A stretch of 45,845 nucleotides of DNA from a virus, in IMG/VR virus record IMGVR_UViG_3300018414_000011, positions 1 through 45,845 of that record; one strand, given 5' to 3'. The translations under genes and the position numbers were made by a program. Within the stretch, counting starts at the first letter, position 1; every line of letters starts with the position of its first letter. Positions 8,174 through 17,237 of this stretch are shown piece by piece. The notes under the pieces were generated by a model. That model had not been told where the DNA came from and did no database searches. It saw nothing but the letters and a program-made list of their open reading frames with translations.

Positions 8174-8665
8174 ATGGCAACATTTGCAGGAACAACGATG
8201 CCAACTTTAGCCCTTCCTCCAGACTATTCTAGCTATACAGTGACAGATGGGGTTGAGACAATATCTGTTAAGCTTAAAGGAGGTGCCAGTCGTTATCGTA
8301 AAGATATACTGAATAGTACTTCTACAGTAGATTGCCAGTGGACTTTAACAGCAGGTCAATACGAATACTGGAGGGCTTTCTACCGCACAGCTACAGTTTC
8401 AGGAAGCATTCCTTTTTTGTGTCCTCTGACACTAGACCGTTCTGGTGTAAAGAACTTCAAGTGCTATTTTGTACCTAGTTCAATCAGTGTTAGTGATATG
8501 GAAGGTGATGTTATATTCATCATACAAGCACAATTAGAAGTAGTTCCGATTCCAGCAGACCCACTAGCAGATGCTGCAATTATAGCATTTAATGGAAACC
8601 TGCAAACACAAGAAGATTTACTCAATACTATTACAAATTATTTATTACCACGTATGCCATTCTAA
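8174..8665 (+). CDS. Minor tail protein (tail tip, gpM/distal-tail-like position)
   Basis: 163 aa, starting 2 nt after the tape-measure stop. The layout is that of a widespread small tail-tip family in gammaproteobacterial siphophages: LALPPDYSSYTVTDGVETIS, then GGASRYRKDILNSTSTVDCQ, a WTLTAGQYEYWRAFYRTA segment and a strand-rich end with IIQAQLEVVPIPADP. By gene order it replaces lambda gpM and forms part of the ring that joins tube to tip. The exact structural equivalent is inferred. Confidence 0.6.
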   Translation: MATFAGTTMPTLALPPDYSSYTVTDGVETISVKLKGGASRYRKDILNSTSTVDCQWTLTAGQYEYWRAFYRTATVSGSIPFLCPLTLDRSGVKNFKCYFVPSSISVSDMEGDVIFIIQAQLEVVPIPADPLADAAIIAFNGNLQTQEDLLNTITNYLLPRMPF

Positions 8666-8674
8666 GGAGGAAAG

Positions 8675-9175
8675 ATGAGCCGTTATTCAGAGTTCTTTTT
8701 AAATTCAAGCAGTCAAGTTGTACAATTAGAACTTCTGCAAATGTCTCATCCTTCTTGGAGTCAAACATATTATGTTGTAAGGAATGCTGTTGGGGGAATT
8801 AATGTCACTCTTGAAACAGGGCAGAAGCAGTTCTTCCAATACTATCCTATGCAGATTAAGTATGAAGGTATGAAGGATGATCTGGACCAGAAATTCTCAA
8901 TTACATTTGGTGATCTTGGTACGGTAATTCCTCAAGAAATGGATAGGATGATAGAGGACGACACAATGGCTATTAAGCCTACTGTCATTTATCGTGTGTA
9001 TCGTAGTGATGACCTAACACAACCTCTTGTAACACCTTATTATCTTGAGATACAAAACTTCAGTTTCAATGTTGATGGTGTGTCATTCACAGCACAAGCT
9101 CCTCAATTAAACGTAACAACAACTGGAAGTGATTATACAACAGATAGGTTTCCAATGTTGGTAGAATTTCTGTGA
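8675..9175 (+). CDS. Minor tail protein (DUF1833-like, lambda gpL position)
   Basis: 166 aa, preceded by the strongest Shine-Dalgarno of the tail operon (AAGGAGGAAAG). The sequence LELLQMSHPSWSQTYYVVRN and the later DDLDQKFSITFGDLGTVIPQ and YRVYRSDDLTQPLV resemble DUF1833 proteins, which stand in the gpL slot before NlpC/P60 and tip genes. No Cys cluster for an Fe-S site as in lambda gpL is visible. A tail-tip role is inferred from family and order. Confidence 0.6.
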   Translation: MSRYSEFFLNSSSQVVQLELLQMSHPSWSQTYYVVRNAVGGINVTLETGQKQFFQYYPMQIKYEGMKDDLDQKFSITFGDLGTVIPQEMDRMIEDDTMAIKPTVIYRVYRSDDLTQPLVTPYYLEIQNFSFNVDGVSFTAQAPQLNVTTTGSDYTTDRFPMLVEFL

Positions 9176-9181
9176 GGCATT

Positions 9182-9538
9182 ATGAAAAGTATAGACAGCT
9201 TACACGGGAAAGTTTATGACAAGAATAAATATAATTGTGCTCATTTTACGGTGGATGCTTGGAAGTATTTATTTGATGAAGACATTCAGGAAGCATTTAG
9301 AGGGCTTCTAGCGCCTTTAAAAGATAACAAGGCTACATTGGCATTAAGGAAGGGTTTTAAACGCCTCCAAAGCCCTATAAACCCTTGTATAGTGCTTTTT
9401 AGTAGGAGTCATTCTACTCCACACGTAGGATTGTATATTGATGGAAAAATTCTACATTTAACAGAGCAAGGTGTTCAGTACGTGCCTTTGTGTGTAGCTG
9501 GAATGGGATTCAAGACAAGGAGATTTTATAAATGCTAG
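9182..9538 (+). CDS. NlpC/P60-like tail tip peptidase (gpK-like)
   Basis: 118 aa. The catalytic set of a papain-fold NlpC/P60 or CHAP-like peptidase is visible: Cys19 in KYNCAHFTVD, His81 in TPHVGLYIDG and His92 in KILHL. Such enzymes, as in lambda gpK, cut peptide cross-links in the host wall during entry and also take part in tip assembly. There is no separate Mov34/JAMM domain as in full-length gpK. Its end overlaps the tip gene start by 7 nt. Confidence 0.75.
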   Translation: MKSIDSLHGKVYDKNKYNCAHFTVDAWKYLFDEDIQEAFRGLLAPLKDNKATLALRKGFKRLQSPINPCIVLFSRSHSTPHVGLYIDGKILHLTEQGVQYVPLCVAGMGFKTRRFYKC

Positions 9539-12222
9539 AAAAAAGCACAGTAGTATTAGCAAGAAATAGTCTTGAACCTGAAACATGGTCTAAGCATGAA
9601 GTTGACAATATAGCTGATTTCCTGATGGAAGAATTCAATGGGAAATTTCCAAGCTCTGCCAGAATATACAAAGATTGTGTAAGTGGTGCTACAGATATCA
9701 CTCCAATTGATGAAGTAGGTGTAGAATATCTTTTGAAACAAACTGGAGACTTCTTTGTTGTAGTTTACCCAGAAGATCCGATTACTACAACCCTTGTATT
9801 GTTAGTTGCTGCCACTGTAGCTGTAGCAATATTTCTGTATAGAAGAATCCCTAACAGTGCCTTAAGAAATACACAATTACAAAGCCCAAATAATGCTTTG
9901 TCAGAAAGAACAAACAGTCCAAGACTGGCTGCGAGGATTCCAGCTATTTATGGTACAGTGCAGGCTACACCAGATTTGTTATCAGTGTATAGCGTATATG
10001 TTAATAATATACAGTATGAGTATTCTTACTTATGTCTCGGAGAGGGTTATTACACCTTTGATGCTAATCAAATCTATGATGGAACAACCATATTCTCAAG
10101 TATAGCTGGAAATGCTTTGTCCGTATTTAATCCCAATACAAGCCCTAATTCTGGTGATGCCCCAGTTTTCAATATTGGAGGTGGGATACCTGACCCATTA
10201 TACACAACGATTAAAAATAATGCAGTTAATGGTCAGACACTTTTAGCACCTAATCAAGGGCAGTACATTGCAGATACAAGTATTGATTTCACTGCACCTA
10301 ACATAATAACTTATAGTGGAAGTGCCAATCCTTCTACAGCAACCGCGCCTCCTGATTTTACCACGTTATTCACTATTGGTGGACAAATTCAGGTACTTAA
10401 TAGCGGAACTGGTGCAAATAATGTAGACGGTGTTTATACAATATCTTCTTTGACAGCTTCGCAGGTTACCTTATCATCTCCGTCTGCAATTAATACAAAC
10501 TGGACTACTGTTGGAACAACAAAGAACTCTGCCACTTTATCGACTTACGGTTATGAATGGATTGGAAATTTCTTAGTAAGTTCTCAGTACTCTTCTCAAG
10601 TATGGTTTAATTTTGCTTGTCAGAATGGTTTATACGCAGATGATGGTAAAAATCAACGTGCAATTAACGTAGAAGTATTTGTAAGTATAACTCCTTGTGA
10701 TGCTTTCGGGAATGTCACAGGGACAGAACAACAAGTTCATCAAGTACTGTATGGAAGTGCTACAAACCACGACCAAGTAGCTTACACACTTAAAGTTATT
10801 CCAAACACATCTTCAGCGTATTACTTAGTGAAAGCAGCTAGGTATAGCCCCTTGGTTACGAATTTTGCTGGACAAGTTGTAGATGAGGTTAAGTGGCTTG
10901 ATTTGTATATGGTGGAGTCTGTTCCCAATAAACATTTTGGGAATGTGACAACGATATATGCTAGAACACAAGCAACCTTCGCAGCTACAAGCGTAAAAGA
11001 GCGTAAGCTTAATATGGTTGTCACAAGAAATCTTCCGCAGTATCAAGGTGGTGGGTTTTTCACAACGACTATGCAACCTACTAGAAATGCTGCGGACATT
11101 ATTAGTGCAATATGTCTTGACCCTTTCATAGGGAATCAACTTACAACACAAGTTAATTTTGATGAAATATATGCTATAGCTGGAATAAATGGACAAATAG
11201 CAAACTATTTTGGAACTCCCCTTGCTGCTGAATTTTGCTACACATTTGACAATAGTAATACGTCATTTGAAGAAACGATTGCTATGATAGCTAATACTAT
11301 CTTCTGCACAGCGTACCGTAGAGGCAGCCAGATAAATCTATCTTTTGAGCAACTGAATAATAACTCTGTCCTACTATTTAATCACAGAAATAAAATCCCT
11401 AACAGTGAAGTAAGAACTGTTCGATTTGGAAATGAAAAGAACTATGACGGACTGTGGTATCAATGGGTAAGTCCTTCCACGACAAATAATGTGCAGGGCG
11501 TGGGTGGAGATTCTATTGTAACTTACTATCTTCCGTCGAATACTTATACACAAGTGCAAACAAGTGTTGTTCCTGACAAGATACAATCTGTGGGGGTGCG
11601 CAATCAACTTCAAGCATATTTCCAAGCAAACAGATTGTGGAATAAGATTAAGTATCAGAACATTACTGTAGAGTTTGTAGCTACACAAGAAGCTGATATT
11701 TTGATAAACAATGATAGAATTCTTGTAGCAGATTCCACTAGGTCAGGAGTACAAGATGGGCAAGTGCTATACCAGACAGGATTAATTCTCGGACTCTCTC
11801 AAATAGTTAATTGGACAACATCTATAGTAGGTTATACAATATTCTTACAGCATTATGATGGCTCTGTGGAGAGCATTCCAATTTCAAACAGAGGGACTGG
11901 CTCTTATGAGGTGTTATTGGCTCAACCTCCGAACTTACCTCTTGTATTGCAAGATGATGCGTACGCTAATACAACATATATGATTGTAGCAAATGACGAT
12001 ACTATTTCTAAAGCTTTCCTCGTAACTGAGAGAAGTTCTAATGGTGACCTTACTACAAAAATTACAGCCACTAATTATGACGCAAGATACTATCAAAATG
12101 ATACTGATTTCAAAACAGGCTCAGTTTCTATAAATGGCAACACATCTCAAGTTCTTCTCACAGACTTTGGAATAACTTTGACAGATGATACAGGTAATCT
12201 TTTGATAAATCCAGCTATATAA
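9532..12222 (+). CDS. Tail tip / host specificity protein (gpI-gpJ-like fusion)
   Basis: 896 aa. Residues 1-80 followed by a hydrophobic stretch (TTTLVLLVAATVAVAIFLYR, about 84-103) look like the lambda gpI-type segment. Then comes the hallmark gpJ region: NALSERTNSPRLAARIPAIY, GTVQATPDLLSVYSVYVNN and YSYLCLGEGYY. The rest is strand-rich and includes phage tail-tip repeats. gpJ-type trimers form the central tip and usually contact the receptor. It is shorter than lambda gpJ (1,132 aa) and lacks obvious C-terminal FN3 repeats, so receptor binding may rest on the following fibre and spike genes. Confidence 0.8.
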   Translation: MLEKSTVVLARNSLEPETWSKHEVDNIADFLMEEFNGKFPSSARIYKDCVSGATDITPIDEVGVEYLLKQTGDFFVVVYPEDPITTTLVLLVAATVAVAIFLYRRIPNSALRNTQLQSPNNALSERTNSPRLAARIPAIYGTVQATPDLLSVYSVYVNNIQYEYSYLCLGEGYYTFDANQIYDGTTIFSSIAGNALSVFNPNTSPNSGDAPVFNIGGGIPDPLYTTIKNNAVNGQTLLAPNQGQYIADTSIDFTAPNIITYSGSANPSTATAPPDFTTLFTIGGQIQVLNSGTGANNVDGVYTISSLTASQVTLSSPSAINTNWTTVGTTKNSATLSTYGYEWIGNFLVSSQYSSQVWFNFACQNGLYADDGKNQRAINVEVFVSITPCDAFGNVTGTEQQVHQVLYGSATNHDQVAYTLKVIPNTSSAYYLVKAARYSPLVTNFAGQVVDEVKWLDLYMVESVPNKHFGNVTTIYARTQATFAATSVKERKLNMVVTRNLPQYQGGGFFTTTMQPTRNAADIISAICLDPFIGNQLTTQVNFDEIYAIAGINGQIANYFGTPLAAEFCYTFDNSNTSFEETIAMIANTIFCTAYRRGSQINLSFEQLNNNSVLLFNHRNKIPNSEVRTVRFGNEKNYDGLWYQWVSPSTTNNVQGVGGDSIVTYYLPSNTYTQVQTSVVPDKIQSVGVRNQLQAYFQANRLWNKIKYQNITVEFVATQEADILINNDRILVADSTRSGVQDGQVLYQTGLILGLSQIVNWTTSIVGYTIFLQHYDGSVESIPISNRGTGSYEVLLAQPPNLPLVLQDDAYANTTYMIVANDDTISKAFLVTERSSNGDLTTKITATNYDARYYQNDTDFKTGSVSINGNTSQVLLTDFGITLTDDTGNLLINPAI

Positions 12223-12230
12223 GGATAGAC

Positions 12231-12896
12231 ATGACAACCACAACAACTTTTACAACATTCATACAAACAGCCCCTGTAGCTGGAACTCTTGTAGGGACTG
12301 AACAAATTCCAATTATACAAAATTCTGTTACTAAATTCGTTAACCCTGCTACGCTTGCACCAACAGTGACAAAAGTTACAGTAGGTTTAGGTAATGTTGA
12401 CAACACATCAGATGCTACAAAGAACGCTGCTACAGCTACGCTGACAAATAAGACGATTAATGCACCTATTGTTACGGGAGGTATGACGGTATCTGGGTCA
12501 GCTTCATTTGCTAACAATACCTCATTCAATGCTCCTGTGTACGTCAATGGCACATTATCTTTCACAACACCCCTAGCTCAGAATGCGGCACCTGTTATTG
12601 CATCAGGCTCAGGCTTCGGTACAGGAGCTTCTATTGGAGCTTACAATGGTAGTTTTGCATTCTTAGTTTTTGTGGGGAGTAGTCCTAGTAATGGTGGAAG
12701 CATTACTATGCCATTCACAGCAGCTAATAAGTGGATTTGTTTTGTAAGTAATTTAACAAATCCTGCTGGCTCTTTACCTACTTGTACAACATCTAGCACA
12801 AGCAGTGTATCCATTAGTAATTATGCTCGAAATACAGGCTCCTTGATTAATTTTACGTCGGGGGATGTACTTCAATTCATGTGTTGTGCTGTATGA
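12231..12896 (+). CDS. Short tail fibre protein
   Basis: 221 aa, Thr/Ser/Asn/Ala-rich. It carries the fibre motif VTVGLGNVDNTSDATKNAAT followed by LTNKTINAPIVTGG, seen in many phage fibres before a trimeric shaft. The C-terminal 100 residues are a beta-rich globular head with several Cys (ending MCCAV), possibly the binding tip. The ribosome site is AAGGATAGAC. The next gene starts inside its stop codon (ATGA). Confidence 0.7.
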   Translation: MTTTTTFTTFIQTAPVAGTLVGTEQIPIIQNSVTKFVNPATLAPTVTKVTVGLGNVDNTSDATKNAATATLTNKTINAPIVTGGMTVSGSASFANNTSFNAPVYVNGTLSFTTPLAQNAAPVIASGSGFGTGASIGAYNGSFAFLVFVGSSPSNGGSITMPFTAANKWICFVSNLTNPAGSLPTCTTSSTSSVSISNYARNTGSLINFTSGDVLQFMCCAV

Positions 12897-13282
12897 TTTA
12901 TCTATTGATAGCTTTAGCTATTTTGATAAATATAAAGGAAGATAATGCATTATTGTTGAGCTTGTTGGTTTCACTTACTATTTTATTACCAATGCAATAT
13001 GTTCACAGTTTTAACATTTGGTATTTTATCTGTGTAGCATGTGAGACAGCAATAGCATTATCTGCACTATCTCTTAACACAACCACATCACTTCCTGTGT
13101 GCTTCTGCTGCACATTAATGAACATCTGTCATCTAAATGGTTGGGTATTCAATGGGTATAAAGATAATAGTCCATACCATGTAGTACTACCTTATCTGGA
13201 GCATATAGAGATAGCATCATGTATATTATTTTCTAAACCAATTATAAATAAAATTAAAGGGAAAGTCAAATGCCTTCTGTAG
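12893..13282 (+). CDS. Integral membrane protein of unknown function in the lysis/fibre region
   Basis: 129 aa from the ATG that overlaps the fibre stop (ATGA); a GTG 12 nt upstream is less likely. There are roughly four hydrophobic segments (IYLLIALAILINI, LLLSLLVSLTILLPMQYV, WYFICVACETAIALSALSL and a weaker one near EIASCILF), with a cluster of Cys at about residues 76-87. It could be a holin or holin-associated protein given the lysozyme 2.5 kb downstream, but nothing in the sequence proves it. The 3' end overlaps the next gene by 13 nt. Confidence 0.55.
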   Translation: MIYLLIALAILINIKEDNALLLSLLVSLTILLPMQYVHSFNIWYFICVACETAIALSALSLNTTTSLPVCFCCTLMNICHLNGWVFNGYKDNSPYHVVLPYLEHIEIASCILFSKPIINKIKGKVKCLL

Positions 13283-13647
13283 AAACGCTAGTGTGGATAT
13301 TAACAGGGGCATTTTCCTTGTTAGGATTATTGTTTGGGGTAGTTTGGAAGATGCTCAGAGATGAGTCTAAAGAGCAAGCTGAACAGATCAAAAAGAAAGC
13401 TGACACAGAGCGCCTTAAAGAATCTGAAGTGCGTCAGAAAGAAGCTGAACAAAGATTTGTAAAAGAGCTTGATGACATGAAGTCTGACCATGAAAAGCTC
13501 ATTAATAAAATAGAAGACAGGCATCAAAAAGATTTAGATTCGATGGAAAACCGAATCACAGACCGTATAGAAAAGACGGAAGAAAACATTATGAGGCAGA
13601 TGCAATTGCTTATGGAACTCATAACAAATAAGTTAAATCATAAATAA
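13270..13647 (+). CDS. Membrane-anchored coiled-coil protein, spanin-like candidate
   Basis: 125 aa. One N-terminal transmembrane helix (about residues 6-28, LVWILTGAFSLLGLLFGVVW) is followed by a long, highly charged coiled coil to the C-terminus (RITDRIEKTEENIMRQMQ). This topology is that of inner-membrane spanins (Rz) and also of several unassigned phage membrane proteins. No nested Rz1-like lipoprotein frame with a clear lipobox was found in this gene. It lies between fibre and tailspike genes, so a tail-related role is not excluded. Confidence 0.5.
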   Translation: MPSVETLVWILTGAFSLLGLLFGVVWKMLRDESKEQAEQIKKKADTERLKESEVRQKEAEQRFVKELDDMKSDHEKLINKIEDRHQKDLDSMENRITDRIEKTEENIMRQMQLLMELITNKLNHK

Positions 13648-13659
13648 AGGAATACTCTC

Positions 13660-15759
13660 ATGGCAGTTTTACCAACAGACCAAGCAATTGCACGCTTTGA
13701 TGCAAACGAATCTTTGATCAATAATTGGGTTAATTCCACAGGCACTTACACACCTAACAGCGGATTAGCTAATGTTGAGACAATTCCCAGCTTTATGGCG
13801 AGACAAAGTTTCAACTTATCTTTAATTGGGGCTACAAACAATAGGGGGGCTTGGACGGCTTCCACAGTTTATAACTTATCTGATATTGTTAGCAACTCAG
13901 GGACATGGTATCAGTGTGTAGTTGCAAATACTTCAAGTTCAAGCTTTACTACTGATATGCCATTGTATTGGAGAATAGCACAAGGAATTACTCCTGCGCA
14001 AATGCAGACAAGTTATGGCGCTTCAGTAGTAGGATTTTCACTTCCCTCTACTGGCGCAGTTACAAGGTTGTTATCGGACAAGTTAAAAGATGTTGTTTAC
14101 GTCAATGATTTTGGATTATCTTCTTCTGCAACAGCGACAGCAAATAAAGCTGCGTTTGTTGCAGCAATTGCATCCCTTACGCGTCCTAGTAGGCTTGTCG
14201 TAGCACAAGGTTTTTACAACATAGCCCCAGATATTAATTTAGGAGGTAATGTTGTAGGCATAGAAGGAGCAGGTAAATACGCAACCTATTTTAGTTGTGC
14301 AGCGGGTGGTGCGTTATTTAGTGAAAGTGACACAACCTCTGTAGATTCTTTTAACTATTGTAATTTTGGTATCGATGGTGCAGGTGTATTATCCGAGGGC
14401 ATACGGACTCTAAAAACAAATCACTCCAGATTTGAAAATCTACTTATTACAAACACAACTAGTAGCGGCCTTCACATAGGTGGGTACTCTGATGATATTA
14501 TTGGTTGTGACATATTTAGTAACGGCGGTAATGGTATCTATTTAGAGGGAACTTTAAATAATGTCAACGTATTCAGGAATAAAATTTATGCAAATGGTGC
14601 TACAGGCGTTCTCGTAGCAAGCTCTGATAACACAGCAGGGTTGAGTATTAATATCATGTTCAATGATATTGAACAAAATGCTCAAGCAGGTATCATAGCA
14701 TTCAATACAAAAGCTCTGAATATCTTTGGCAACTATTTTGAAAGAAATGCTGCAAATGGTTATACATACTCTTCTCCAGAATCTATCCTGATTCGGGCAG
14801 ATATACATTTGCTTGCAAGTAATGCTATAGCAATAGATAGGTCAACTTCTTATTCTAATAAGTGTGCTACAGTGATGGGCAATCATCAGACAGCTATTGG
14901 GGTTGGAACTTCTCAGCCGAATCTCGATGGATTTATATTTACGTCTTATGCAAATAATTTAAGGGTTGAAAATAATCAATTATATGATACTACAAAAGTA
15001 AATGGATTAGTGGCAATATATATGAATAATGTATATTCAGCTATTGATACACAATGTAAGATTTCTGGAAATAGTACAAATGCAATTAACATGATAGGTA
15101 CTTACAATGCTGGACAGCAAGTTTTTGATTCAAGTCATTTATTGCAAATTTCTCCATCCGTGTTACCAAGTAATTATGCAGATAGTAATTACTTTGATTG
15201 GGGAATTCTTGGAGGTTCTACAGGTATTTTGTCAAAGACTTCAAACCATTGGAGAAACACTGATACTTGGCAGATGACAGATGGTGATGCTATTCAAGGA
15301 TTTGCAATTGACCTGACAGTATTTCAAGAATTAAGGGGACAATGGATTTGGTTTGGTATCTGGAGTAATGATCAAGGCTCCAACACAAATGCTAAGTTAT
15401 ATTGTGGGGGTACATCTAATAGGTCTTCTACTCCAGCAGGCGGTACAGCAGCATGGCAAATGAACTCAGTTCTGTACTATGTACCTACATCGGCTACAAC
15501 ACTATACTGCGCTGTCCAGAAAGTTGGTACAGGTTCTCCTTTGTTGATTAACAGTCCTGTTGTAGCAATTGTCGGTAACCCGTATAGTTCGTTTACACCT
15601 ACACCTATTACATACTTGAAGGGTGCTGCACCAACTACAGGTACATGGAATGTTGGAGACAGGGTTAAAAACATAACACCAACAGTAGGACAACCTAAAG
15701 CTTGGGTGTGTACAGTAGCAGGAACTCCGGGAACATGGGTATCTGAAGGCAATCTATAA
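13660..15759 (+). CDS. Tailspike / fibre with right-handed beta-helix
   Basis: 699 aa. The N-terminus (about 1-110) includes a carbohydrate-binding-like module with GAWTASTVYNLSDIV and WYQCVVANTSS. At about residue 146 VVYVNDFGL marks the start of a pectate-lyase-type domain, followed by beta-helix rungs rich in Asn and Gly (SGLHIGGYSDDIIGCDIFSN, GNYFERNAANGY). The C-terminal repeat KGAAPTTGTWNVGDRVKN resembles spike ends in other phages. It probably binds, and may cut, host surface polysaccharide; catalytic residues cannot be named from sequence alone. The ribosome site is AAAGGAATACTC. Confidence 0.8.
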   Translation: MAVLPTDQAIARFDANESLINNWVNSTGTYTPNSGLANVETIPSFMARQSFNLSLIGATNNRGAWTASTVYNLSDIVSNSGTWYQCVVANTSSSSFTTDMPLYWRIAQGITPAQMQTSYGASVVGFSLPSTGAVTRLLSDKLKDVVYVNDFGLSSSATATANKAAFVAAIASLTRPSRLVVAQGFYNIAPDINLGGNVVGIEGAGKYATYFSCAAGGALFSESDTTSVDSFNYCNFGIDGAGVLSEGIRTLKTNHSRFENLLITNTTSSGLHIGGYSDDIIGCDIFSNGGNGIYLEGTLNNVNVFRNKIYANGATGVLVASSDNTAGLSINIMFNDIEQNAQAGIIAFNTKALNIFGNYFERNAANGYTYSSPESILIRADIHLLASNAIAIDRSTSYSNKCATVMGNHQTAIGVGTSQPNLDGFIFTSYANNLRVENNQLYDTTKVNGLVAIYMNNVYSAIDTQCKISGNSTNAINMIGTYNAGQQVFDSSHLLQISPSVLPSNYADSNYFDWGILGGSTGILSKTSNHWRNTDTWQMTDGDAIQGFAIDLTVFQELRGQWIWFGIWSNDQGSNTNAKLYCGGTSNRSSTPAGGTAAWQMNSVLYYVPTSATTLYCAVQKVGTGSPLLINSPVVAIVGNPYSSFTPTPITYLKGAAPTTGTWNVGDRVKNITPTVGQPKAWVCTVAGTPGTWVSEGNL

Positions 15760-15776
15760 TTAATTTAGGAGAATAT

Positions 15777-16220
15777 ATGAACTTAACTTTACTAGAACAA
15801 GAGCTTCGCAGAGATGAAGGTGTCAGATATTCTCCTTATAAAGATACTAAAGGTATTCTGACAGTGGGTATTGGACATAATCTGCAAGCCAAGCCTCTAC
15901 ATAATGTAACATACCCACTCACTCCTGAGCAAGTGTCTGCAATCTTCCAATATGATGTGAAGGGGGTTGTAGACAATCTTAATCAACATCTCCCTTGGTG
16001 GGGAAAGATGGATGAAGTGAGGCAGCGAGTGTTGTGCAATATGTGCTTTAATTTAGGAATGGATAAGCTACTGACATTTAAGAACACTCTGATGTTTATG
16101 TCTTTAGGAAACTATTCACAAGCAGCTACAAACATGCAGCAGAGTGCTTGGTACATACAAGTAGGAGATAGGGCTAAGCGCTTAACATCTGCTATGAAAA
16201 CAGGCGTGATGCCTAATTGA
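15777..16220 (+). CDS. Endolysin, GH24 lysozyme (T4/P22 type)
   Basis: 147 aa. The catalytic pattern E-x8-D-x5-T is complete: Glu14 in RRDEG, Asp23 in YKDTKG and Thr29 in LTVGIGH. The fold continues through CNMCFNLGMDKLLTFKNTL and ends with WYIQVGDRAKRLTSAMKTG, as in GH24 enzymes. It cleaves the MurNAc-GlcNAc bond of peptidoglycan at lysis. There is no signal peptide or SAR segment, so a holin must release it, and a putative holin follows 12 nt later. Confidence 0.93.
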   Translation: MNLTLLEQELRRDEGVRYSPYKDTKGILTVGIGHNLQAKPLHNVTYPLTPEQVSAIFQYDVKGVVDNLNQHLPWWGKMDEVRQRVLCNMCFNLGMDKLLTFKNTLMFMSLGNYSQAATNMQQSAWYIQVGDRAKRLTSAMKTGVMPN

Positions 16221-16232
16221 AAGGAAATTATT

Positions 16233-16691
16233 ATGTTTGGTAAACTAGGTAAATTTTGGGATTTACTACAATATGGAAAGCAAGTAGGCGATATAGCTTT
16301 CTGGAAGCAAGCCCAAGCTGTAGGGCAACCTGTCATTGCAGGATTGTTGATTACAATTGTAGGATTGTTAAAAGGGACAAAATATGAAGTTCCATTGGAT
16401 GATGCCACAGCGTCTATGCTTGGTGGTACTGTGTTTTTTATTGTTAATGCTATTCTCACCCTCATTACAAGCAAGCACGTTGGGATTGGAGCTAAACCTG
16501 TGGAACAAGCCTCAGTTGATGCTGTGTCAACAGAACAACCAATCGTTGCAGAACAAGCTGTGCCAGTCGTACAACCAGAGTCTCCTGCTCCGCAAGTCGA
16601 GCAAGTCTACAAAGGTGTCGTGCAGCATTTCGATATCTCCAAGATTGAAGAAGCAAAGCGATATTTGGAACGCGATATGGGAAGACAGTAA
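16233..16691 (+). CDS. Putative holin (two membrane segments)
   Basis: 152 aa. An amphipathic N-terminus is followed by two hydrophobic segments, about 33-47 (VIAGLLITIVGLLKG) and 63-79 (GGTVFFIVNAILTLITS), separated by a short loop; the KHVGIG ending is like two-TM phage holins. The long soluble tail is Pro/Glu/Val-rich and ends with charged residues. Its position directly after the lysozyme supports a lysis role. An overlapping out-of-frame frame (16384-16773) starts inside it and is reported separately. Confidence 0.55.
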   Translation: MFGKLGKFWDLLQYGKQVGDIAFWKQAQAVGQPVIAGLLITIVGLLKGTKYEVPLDDATASMLGGTVFFIVNAILTLITSKHVGIGAKPVEQASVDAVSTEQPIVAEQAVPVVQPESPAPQVEQVYKGVVQHFDISKIEEAKRYLERDMGRQ

Positions 16692-16773
16692 GTCAGAAGA
16701 CTTAAAGAGTTTGGAAGAAGTTCTCATCAATGACATTGACGGAATGGAAACTAAGATTACTTGCAATTATTAA
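16384..16773 (+). CDS. Overlapping out-of-frame candidate gene inside the holin gene
   Basis: 129 aa from an ATG with a good upstream AAGGGA (5-nt spacing). It runs out of frame through the putative holin gene and continues 82 nt past its stop. The start is signal-peptide-like (MPQRLCLVVLCFLLLMLFSP, preceded by MKFHWM), and the end is acidic (LKSLEEVLINDIDGMET). Embedded genes with a signal are common for outer-membrane spanins, but no clear lipobox is visible. Hydrophobicity could be a side effect of the TM codons in the other frame. Confidence 0.25.
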   Translation: MKFHWMMPQRLCLVVLCFLLLMLFSPSLQASTLGLELNLWNKPQLMLCQQNNQSLQNKLCQSYNQSLLLRKSSKSTKVSCSISISPRLKKQSDIWNAIWEDSKSEDLKSLEEVLINDIDGMETKITCNY

Positions 16774-16804
16774 AATTGATTTACTAGCCCATGAGAGGCT
16801 ATTT

Positions 16805-16841
16805 AGGAGCTACTTCTTAATTGAGGTAGCTCCTGTTTTTA
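16805..16841 (+). terminator. Intrinsic terminator of the rightward virion/lysis unit
   Basis: AGGAGCTAC and GTAGCTCCT form a perfect 9-bp stem with a 12-nt loop, followed by GTTTTTATTT. On the other strand no U run follows, so it acts mainly on rightward transcription, where the convergent leftward unit begins. Confidence 0.9.
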
Positions 16842-16864
16842 TTTAATAACTAATATGAGAATTA

Positions 16865-17200
16865 TTAGTTTGGTGGGGGCGGTTGACCATTACCTGTATC
16901 TACATGCACTGGAGCAGTAGCAATAGTTGGAGGTGGAGGATTTCCATTTCCAGTTTTGATAGCTTTCAGGCCATCGGCAATTGTAGTAATCATTGGTGAA
17001 ATCATTGGAATCAGAGTTGTCAAGAAGTGCTCAGCATTCTCAATAGTTGTCAAACCCTTCTCAACCATCTGCACAGCAATAGCCAGCTTTGTAGAGCCTG
17101 TACCAGCTTCAGGGAAGATTGCATTCATCTGATCTACCACTTTACGACACAATGTAATGAAAGCTTCAAACACTTGGATGTACATCAAAATATTACCCAT
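16865..17200 (-). CDS. Small protein with proline-rich tail, unknown function
   Basis: 111 aa from the ATG behind AAAGGAAATAAT; an in-frame ATG nine codons upstream is less likely. The body is helical with two mildly hydrophobic stretches (ILMYIQVFEAFITLCR; LTTLIPMISPMITTIADG). The C-terminus has two copies of a TGNG-PPPP element. It is the last gene of the leftward unit. Unknown; membrane association is possible. Confidence 0.65.
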   Translation of the reverse strand: MGNILMYIQVFEAFITLCRKVVDQMNAIFPEAGTGSTKLAIAVQMVEKGLTTIENAEHFLTTLIPMISPMITTIADGLKAIKTGNGNPPPPTIATAPVHVDTGNGQPPPPN

Positions 17201-17237
17201 ATTATTTCCTTTAAGAATATTCCTCATTTTATTAAAT

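Noticed and set aside
10825-11196. 123-aa minus-strand frame within the tip gene
   Set aside because: Antisense shadow in a strongly coding region; no ribosome site and atypical Cys/Ser content.
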